Shown here: positions 51,428 to 56,515 of the stretch, piece after piece
Layout of the letters: every line of letters starts with the position of its first letter
How positions within the stretch are numbered: position 1 is the stretch's first letter
NCBI RefSeq assembly: GCF_001192835.1
Contig: NZ_DF968182.1
Location: forward strand, 1,924,345-1,988,344
Length of the DNA stretch: 64,000 nt
Direction of reading: 5' to 3'
Source of the DNA: Lentimicrobium saccharophilum
GTDB taxonomy: Bacteria > Bacteroidota > Bacteroidia > Bacteroidales > Lentimicrobiaceae
Made by a program: the position numbers and the translations under genes
Notes under the pieces: model-generated
The model's input: only the letters and a program-made list of their open reading frames with translations
What the model was told of the DNA's origin: nothing
The model's database searches: none

Positions 51428-52693
51428 TCAAAAAATCAAAGAAAAAGAATGAATGTTTTCGGTAAAAGAATAAAACACAGACCATTGGTTAATCTCTGTT
51501 ATTTTTTTTACAATAGCCAAACCAAGTCCGTTTCCTTTTTCCAAAGGGTTTGTTTTTGAGAAACGTAAAAATAACTTTTCTCTATTTAATGATTGCGGGA
51601 TTCCTGTATTTGAAAAAACAATCGAATTTTCAGTCAGTTTTATCCATACTTGGCCGTTTTTTATATTATGTTTGATAGCATTCATAAATAAATTGCTAAT
51701 AAGAATTTCGGCTAATGTTTGGTTTGATTGAATAATAAGTCTTTTGCTCAATTCTGTTTTTAAACTAATACCTTTTGAAAGAGCTTGTTCGGTAAAAAAA
51801 ACGAGTTGTTTTTCGATAATTTCATTTATACAAATTGGCTCTATGCTGCTGTAGATTTCATTTTCGATTTTTGAAAGTAGCAATAAGTTCTTATTTAATC
51901 GGTTTAATCGTGAAACACTCTCATTTAAAGAACACAAAATCACCGATTGTTCTTCACTTACATCTGAGCGTTGAATCAAAGTATCAATTTTTGCTTGAAA
52001 AACAGCCAAAGGCGTTTGTAACTCGTGTGCTGCATTTTCAACAAATTCTCGTTGATTTCTATAAATGGTAGTATTTTTCTCTATAAGTTTTTCAATACTT
52101 TGATTCAACCGGTTAAATTCTTCAATGTTCGTTTTGGTCAACTGTGGTTGATTGGTTTTATCAATCTCAAACATTTCTATTTTCTCTAAAGTTAGGTAAA
52201 AAGGCTTCCAAAGTTTAGCCGATAATCGTTTGTTGATAAAAAATAATCCAAGGAGTAAAAAACTTAATAAAAATATAAAAATGATGAATATACTTATTAT
52301 TAAATCCTCAGATTCGACCATGTTCGCACGAACTGACAAGGTATAAGGTTTTCCTTCGATGGAAATAGGAGTATATAATTCCCTAAAAGGTTCATTTTCT
52401 TCACTCAATGAATCGTAATAATTTTTATAAAAGTAAGTATCACTTTTTGCAGATTGGTTTTCCAAAATTTTTATATCACGATTATATCTGTTCCATATAG
52501 AAATGTCGGCTTCTTTCAATTGGATACTTGAGTATTTTAAAAATTCATCTTTGTGAAGTTCCAATCCTTCATCTATATCTTCGAGATACAAATTTTGAAT
52601 AACGTAATAAAAAGCAGGAGCCGCTATTACAATTAATATAATTGTAAATAACAGGTAAGATTTTGATGTTGTATTTAAAAGTTTTTTAGTCAT
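51428..52693 (-). CDS. membrane sensor histidine kinase
   Basis: A 421-residue kinase. Membrane helices at about residues 14-34 and 131-153 enclose a periplasmic domain of roughly 95 residues. The HisKA box FVENAAHELQTPLAVFQAKIDTL has H223. The ATPase domain has LISNLFMNAIKHN and KGNGLGLAIVKKITEI. It overlaps the regulator gene by 8 bp and belongs to the PepSY/barrel unit. Confidence 0.92.
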   Translation of the reverse strand: MTKKLLNTTSKSYLLFTIILIVIAAPAFYYVIQNLYLEDIDEGLELHKDEFLKYSSIQLKEADISIWNRYNRDIKILENQSAKSDTYFYKNYYDSLSEENEPFRELYTPISIEGKPYTLSVRANMVESEDLIISIFIIFIFLLSFLLLGLFFINKRLSAKLWKPFYLTLEKIEMFEIDKTNQPQLTKTNIEEFNRLNQSIEKLIEKNTTIYRNQREFVENAAHELQTPLAVFQAKIDTLIQRSDVSEEQSVILCSLNESVSRLNRLNKNLLLLSKIENEIYSSIEPICINEIIEKQLVFFTEQALSKGISLKTELSKRLIIQSNQTLAEILISNLFMNAIKHNIKNGQVWIKLTENSIVFSNTGIPQSLNREKLFLRFSKTNPLEKGNGLGLAIVKKITEINQWSVFYSFTENIHSFSLIF

Positions 52694-53363
52694 TTTGCCA
52701 TTTATATCCTAATCCGTAAACTGTTTTTAAATAATCGCAACTTCCGGCACCTTTTAGTTTGTTTTTCAGGTTTTTAACGTGAGCGTAAACAAAATCGTGA
52801 TTATCGAGCATATCAGCCATATCACCCGAAAGATGCTCTGCAATTGCACTTTTCGAAAGAACTCTATTTTTGTTTCCAATCAAAAACAGAAGCAATTCAA
52901 ATTCTTTTTTAGTAATTTCAATTTTAGTGTTTTTGACTTTTACAGTCTTAGATAAAATGTCAATTTCAATTTCGTTATAAAATAAAATATTGTTGCCATT
53001 GAAGTTTTTTCTTCTTATAAGTGCCTGTATCCTGACTAATAACTCAGATAAATGAAAAGGTTTTGTAAGATAATCATCAGCACCCAGATTAAACCCTTCA
53101 ATCCGTGTTTCTAAAGTTTCTTTGGCAGAAATAATGATTACACCTTCGATTTTGTTTTGACTTTTAAGTTCTTTTAAAATTTCAAAGCCATTGCCATCGG
53201 GCAGCATCAAATCCAATAATATGCAGTCGTATTCATAATCAGAAATTTTATCCATTGCGGAATGTAAACTGTTTGCCCACTCACAAACAAATTTATTTCC
53301 TGTCAGATAGCCAATAATGCTTTCTGCAAGTTCATTTTCGTCTTCAATGAGTAAAATTTTCAT
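52686..53363 (-). CDS. OmpR-family response regulator
   Basis: A 225-residue regulator with receiver domain (MKILLIEDENELAESI; D51 in CILLDLMLPDGNG; S in IIISAK; K in YLTKPFH) and winged-helix output domain (ITKKEFELLLFLIGN ... VYAHVKNLKNKLKGAGSCDYLKTVYGLGYKW). It is the first gene of the unit. Two perfect 11-bp direct repeats stand about 20 bp upstream of its start and may be its own binding site. Confidence 0.93.
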   Translation of the reverse strand: MKILLIEDENELAESIIGYLTGNKFVCEWANSLHSAMDKISDYEYDCILLDLMLPDGNGFEILKELKSQNKIEGVIIISAKETLETRIEGFNLGADDYLTKPFHLSELLVRIQALIRRKNFNGNNILFYNEIEIDILSKTVKVKNTKIEITKKEFELLLFLIGNKNRVLSKSAIAEHLSGDMADMLDNHDFVYAHVKNLKNKLKGAGSCDYLKTVYGLGYKWQND

Positions 53364-53381
53364 AGCACAAATAAAAATATC

Positions 53382-53403
53382 AATTTAGAATAAATTTAGA
53401 ATA
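53382..53403. promoter_or_regulatory. two tandem 11-bp direct repeats upstream of the response regulator
   Basis: AATTTAGAATA occurs twice without a gap. The 11-bp spacing is one helical turn, the arrangement bound by OmpR-family dimers; hence a possible autoregulation site. Confidence 0.45.
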
Positions 53404-53434
53404 ATTTCTTTATTAGTTGAACGAGGTGGCAAGA

Positions 53435-53497
53435 TTGCACTCTTTGGCAAAGCTTTGGTTAGAGCGTTGGCTCGTGGGGCTTTGCCAATGTGTGCAA
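53435..53497. repeat. two-stem hairpin element B
   Basis: Inner stem TTGGCAAAGC / GCTTTGCCAA, outer stem TTGCAC / GTGCAA, the same 25-nt loop with AGCGTTGGCTCGTG and the same CTC and TGTG as elements A and C. It lies upstream of the response regulator, so A and B bracket the four-gene unit. 53498-53654 holds poly-G/T and AT-rich sequence without a gene. Confidence 0.72.
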
Positions 53498-53654
53498 TGT
53501 GGGTGGGGTTTCTTTCTTTTTTTTGAGGGGGGGGAAGAAAAAAAACAAAATAAATTTCCATCAGATTTGCACTGTCCTATCAAAAAGCTAAATCCTTTCT
53601 TTCGTTATTATTTATCACTATCGTATCTGTCTGGTCGTCTGTCTTTTTACACTT

Positions 53655-53790
53655 GTTGCCAACGGTTACGTATATGAAACGTTTGGCATTTCGAAGCACT
53701 TTCCTGTCAAGTTACAAGTACTTTTGATACGAGCTGAAATGCTCGATAACCCACTGACTGCCAAATGTTTTATATACGATGTTACCATGC
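53655..53790 (-). repeat. attC-like site C24 (type 3)
   Basis: Left box GTTGCCAAC, right box GTTACCATGC. Arms CGTATATGAAACGTTTGGCA / TGCCAAATGTTTTATATACG; loop with GCACTTTCCTGTCAAGTTAC as in C11 and C23. The cassette to its right ends GCATGGTAAC. Confidence 0.87.
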
Positions 53791-53794
53791 GTTT

Positions 53795-54226
53795 TTATTT
53801 TCTAAGTTTTACTTTTTCAATATCTTCAACAGGCAACCAATCGTCCATATTTCCATATTCAGACCTATCAATCTTGAAAGGTTCAATATCACTAAAATCC
53901 TTTATTGTAATCAACACCAAATATCTTTTGCCTGCAAATCTTTGTTCAAGTCCTTTGTTCAAATGCAGTTTTGGTTGATTCTGCAAAACAATTTCTATAG
54001 ATTGTTCTTTTGTCAATATATCCGAATTGAAAACACTTTCGACGGTTGCTTTCCCTTTTACGACTCCATCTCCGTTGTTTTCGATGAAATACAAAACATC
54101 ACCCTTATTGACACGTCCATAAGGCAACTTACGTCCCATGGCTCCTCGAATAATCATAGTTTTATGACCACTTCTAATATTGTCAAGCTCTTTTGCCTTG
54201 AAATCTAAATACACTACATTATCCAT
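53795..54226 (-). CDS. ASCH-domain protein
   Basis: The start at 54226 (MDNVVYLDFKAKELDNIRSGHKTMIIRGAMGRKLPYGRVNKGDVLYFIENNGDG) is preferred over the open frame to 54289 since the latter has no supporting signal and overlaps the gene before it. The 143-residue protein follows the ASCH (PUA-like) pattern: an N-terminal K.LD.I.sG.KT...R....K..yg....GD.l.f....g, then VVKGKATVESVF. ASCH proteins bind or act on RNA or modified nucleosides. First of two genes in gene sense after the small membrane protein, in cassette C24-C25. Confidence 0.72.
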   Translation of the reverse strand: MDNVVYLDFKAKELDNIRSGHKTMIIRGAMGRKLPYGRVNKGDVLYFIENNGDGVVKGKATVESVFNSDILTKEQSIEIVLQNQPKLHLNKGLEQRFAGKRYLVLITIKDFSDIEPFKIDRSEYGNMDDWLPVEDIEKVKLRK

Positions 54227-54245
54227 TTGAATTATTGTTAAACTT

Positions 54246-54563
54246 TTAATCAATAAATTTTGCTCCAGCAATTCCAATTCCGGCACCAAGTATCAATGAA
54301 AATATAATCATTGGAATAATTGCTTTCTTGTCTTTTGGGTAAACAATAATCATAACTGGAATTGCAGAAAGAAATGAAATTATTACCCCCTTAAGCCAAG
54401 GAGTCATATCCCAACCGACAAATGGAATAATCAATCCAAGTACAAAATAATGAACGAAAGCTGAGATATTTGCAACCTTCTCAAGTTTCATAATTACCAT
54501 AGGTGTAACATCTATCAATCCTGCTACAAGTCCTATTATTATTGCTATTAACAAATCATTCAT
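54246..54563 (-). CDS. small membrane protein, hypothetical
   Basis: A 105-residue very hydrophobic protein with about four helices (LLIAIIIGLVAGLIDVTPMVIMK, AFVHYFVLGLIIPFV, WLKGVIISFLSAIPVMIIV, IIPMIIFSLILGAGIGIAGAKFI). No family recognised. It lies 19 bp before the ASCH gene and shares its cassette. Confidence 0.65.
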   Translation of the reverse strand: MNDLLIAIIIGLVAGLIDVTPMVIMKLEKVANISAFVHYFVLGLIIPFVGWDMTPWLKGVIISFLSAIPVMIIVYPKDKKAIIPMIIFSLILGAGIGIAGAKFID

Positions 54564-54600
54564 ATCGTATTTTATTTGTTGTACTGTCGTTCTTCAAAAT

Positions 54601-54736
54601 GCATGGTAACGGCTGGGGGTGTGGCAAGTGTGGGAGAGCGTGTTACGTTTTCGTCCCCCGACGAAAACGCCCGAGCGGGCGAAACAGCTCCGTAGTCCCA
54701 CTCTCAACCCACATTGGCTACACCCCTTGTTGTGCG
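54601..54736 (-). repeat. attC-like site C25 (type 4)
   Basis: Left box GCATGGTAAC, right box GTTGTGCG. Arms GGGGGTGTGGCAAGTGTGGG / CCCACATTGGCTACACCCC. The loop holds a further inverted repeat CGTTTTCGTC-CCC-CGACGAAAACG. Confidence 0.84.
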
Positions 54737-54745
54737 TTCGGCGTT

Positions 54746-55333
54746 TTATAAATCATCTATCGCTTTTGTTTTGATTATTTCACTATTAATTTTGTCATAA
54801 TATGACAACATTACAAAGCATCTTGTTACTCCATCGTGTTCAATTGAAAGTTGAATACTTCCTTTGTCAGTCTCATAAGTTGTATAATATTTGCAGTTAT
54901 CCATTTTAACTGCGTGCATTCTGTCACCGTCATCTTCTGGTTCAGAATAGGTATCAAACTTTTCAACACAATTTGATGGTTTGCCATATTTTTGTGTAAG
55001 CATTTCTTTCAAATTCAAATAATTTCCCGACAGCAAAGACCAAGTATCACAATCAGGAAAAATTACTGTAATTTTACTAACTAAGTCCTTCTGTTTTAAA
55101 GTTGCTACTCCTACAATACAATTTTTATATGCCGCAAAATCACCCGTTAGCATTGCAACCCCATCTTTTGTGTTTATGAGGGTAAATCCATTATGTTTCA
55201 TCTTTGACACATATTCATTGAGTGTACCGTCAATCGGAACTCCCTTAAATATAAGGTGGTCTGACAACTGCGTTTGCGCAAACGAAACTATTGTCGTTAA
55301 TGCAACAATTAATGTGATAATTATTTTTTTCAT
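54746..55333 (-). CDS. exported hypothetical protein
   Basis: A 195-residue protein with signal peptide (MKKIIITLIVALTTIVSFAQ). LSDHLIFKGVPIDGTLNEYVSKMKHNGFTLI is the start shared by many small exported Bacteroidota proteins (F.G.pidG....f...L...Gf), and KEMLTQKYGKPSNCVEKFDT and GSIQLSIEHDGVTRCFVMLSYYDKIN complete the pattern. No function is known to me. Lies next to site C25. Confidence 0.72.
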   Translation of the reverse strand: MKKIIITLIVALTTIVSFAQTQLSDHLIFKGVPIDGTLNEYVSKMKHNGFTLINTKDGVAMLTGDFAAYKNCIVGVATLKQKDLVSKITVIFPDCDTWSLLSGNYLNLKEMLTQKYGKPSNCVEKFDTYSEPEDDGDRMHAVKMDNCKYYTTYETDKGSIQLSIEHDGVTRCFVMLSYYDKINSEIIKTKAIDDL

Positions 55334-55368
55334 ACCGTTAATTTTATGTTTCTAAAAATTGCTTGTAT

Positions 55369-55677
55369 TTAATGATGTTTAGAATTATGACAATTGTTAC
55401 AGACAGATACAAGCCATTCGATAGGCTCTTTACCAATATTTCTCTTAGCATAACGTTTATGATGGACTTGTGTTGCCCTAGCACCACAATACACACACCG
55501 CCAATTGTCTCGTTTGAGCACTACATAACGTTTTCTTTTCCATTCGTCTGATTGTAGATATACGTTCCTGTAATAGTCTCTTCGCTGTTTTCGACTTATA
55601 TCGAACCCCCATCTCTTAAATGCAAAGATGATAACTGCTAATATTATCAAAAGTAAAAACTGATATTCCATTATCAA
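55369..55677 (-). CDS. membrane-tethered HNH endonuclease-like protein
   Basis: A 102-residue protein. The N-terminus (MEYQFLLLIILAVIIFAFKRWG) is a membrane anchor, followed by an HNH domain: WKRKRYVVLKRDNWRCVYCGARATQVHHKRYAKRNIGKEPIEWLVSVCNNCHNSKHH, with CxxC, HH and CxxCH zinc and catalytic residues in place. A translated start two codons in (MEYQ) is equally likely. Most HNH proteins are soluble nucleases; the anchor is unusual. It precedes the exported protein gene by 36 bp in the same cassette. Confidence 0.8.
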   Translation of the reverse strand: MIMEYQFLLLIILAVIIFAFKRWGFDISRKQRRDYYRNVYLQSDEWKRKRYVVLKRDNWRCVYCGARATQVHHKRYAKRNIGKEPIEWLVSVCNNCHNSKHH

Positions 55678-55731
55678 TTACTTTTTCACATTCAGTTTGC
55701 TTTTCTTGTCCGCACTGTTCTGTCCTACGCT

Positions 55732-55834
55732 GACGCACAACGGCAAAAATATATTTAGTGCAGACTTGTGATCCAAAGTTACTCAGATTGCTCATTCTTC
55801 ACACCTGCATTGAATATATTTTTATGTTGTGTGG
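55732..55834 (-). repeat. attC-like site C26
   Basis: Left box GACGCACAAC, right box GTTGTGTGG. Arms GGCAAAAATATATTTAGTGCAG / CTGCATTGAATATATTTTTATG. One of the shorter sites. Confidence 0.82.
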
Positions 55835-55877
55835 AGTTTTTTCTTTGTTGTTAAACAATCCTTGAAAAAACTGAAAG

Positions 55878-56194
55878 TTTGAGCCTGTGTCACCGTGAAA
55901 GACTTTAGGCAAAAAATATTGAGTCGATAGCGGGAGCCGGAGCTATGATCAGTCTTTTTTACCGTGAAAATACTCATATCAAACAGCTTAAATTGGCAAA
56001 TTTCCATCCAAAATTTGACTATCTCAATTTTTTCCTGTAACTTTGCCGGGCATTTTAAGCGTGCCAACGCTTTTGAAAGTGAACTTTCACGCGGTTTCTC
56101 CCGCTAATGCCCGCCAGTTTTTCTGAACTTCCATTATTTAAGCTGTTGACTATTTCTTGTTCCTGTATTTTCATGTCTTCACGGTGGGCTCAAA
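55878..56194. mobile_element. possible MITE-like element in a gene-less cassette
   Basis: The ends TTTGAGCC..CACCGTGAAAGAC (55878-55903) and its inverse GTCTTCACGGTGGGCTCAAA (56175-56194) form imperfect terminal inverted repeats with a 5-nt indel. ACCGTGAAAATAC occurs again inside (55962). It fills the C26-C27 cassette, in which no convincing gene is present. No target duplication seen. A degraded IS remnant is an alternative. Confidence 0.4.
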
Positions 56195-56197
56195 TTA

Positions 56198-56331
56198 CAC
56201 ACAACGGATTGGTATATGAAAAGTTGGGCAATACGGAGCGATTCACTGTCAAACCACACAAAGTTAAATGCGAGCTACACACTTGAAATTTAACACTATC
56301 TGCCCAATTTTTTATATACCGTGTTACCAAC
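56198..56331 (-). repeat. attC-like site C27 (type 3), rightmost
   Basis: Left box CACACAAC, right box GTTACCAAC. Arms TTGGTATATGAAAAGTTGGGCA / TGCCCAATTTTTTATATACC. The module to its right should end in GTTGGTAAC if it too is a cassette; I do not see that sequence before 64000. Confidence 0.86.
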
Positions 56332-56442
56332 TGGGCGTTATTGTCTGTCAATGGTTTGAGATATTTTTTTAATCCTGTCATACCGTTTTCCCTGTCTTAA
56401 AAGATTTAGTTTTTTTGTGTCGGGTAAGTCAGGGTAGGAAAA

Positions 56443-56509
56443 TAGCCAAGCTCTATGGCAGGTTTTGGCTTTAGCGTTGGCTTGTGCGACCTGCCATTGT
56501 GCTTGGCTA
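56443..56509. repeat. two-stem hairpin element C
   Basis: Outer stem TAGCCAAGC / GCTTGGCTA and inner stem ATGGCAGGT / ACCTGCCAT differ from A and B in sequence but keep pairing; the apical loop keeps AGCGTTGGCTTGTG. It lies just after the stop of the P-type ATPase gene. Confidence 0.74.
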
Positions 56510-56515
56510 TGTGCG

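Noticed and set aside
55822-56067. An 81-codon minus-strand frame in the gene-less cassette
   Set aside because: It crosses the end of site C26 and the MITE-like ends, has no signal peptide or family likeness, and its composition is not protein-like.
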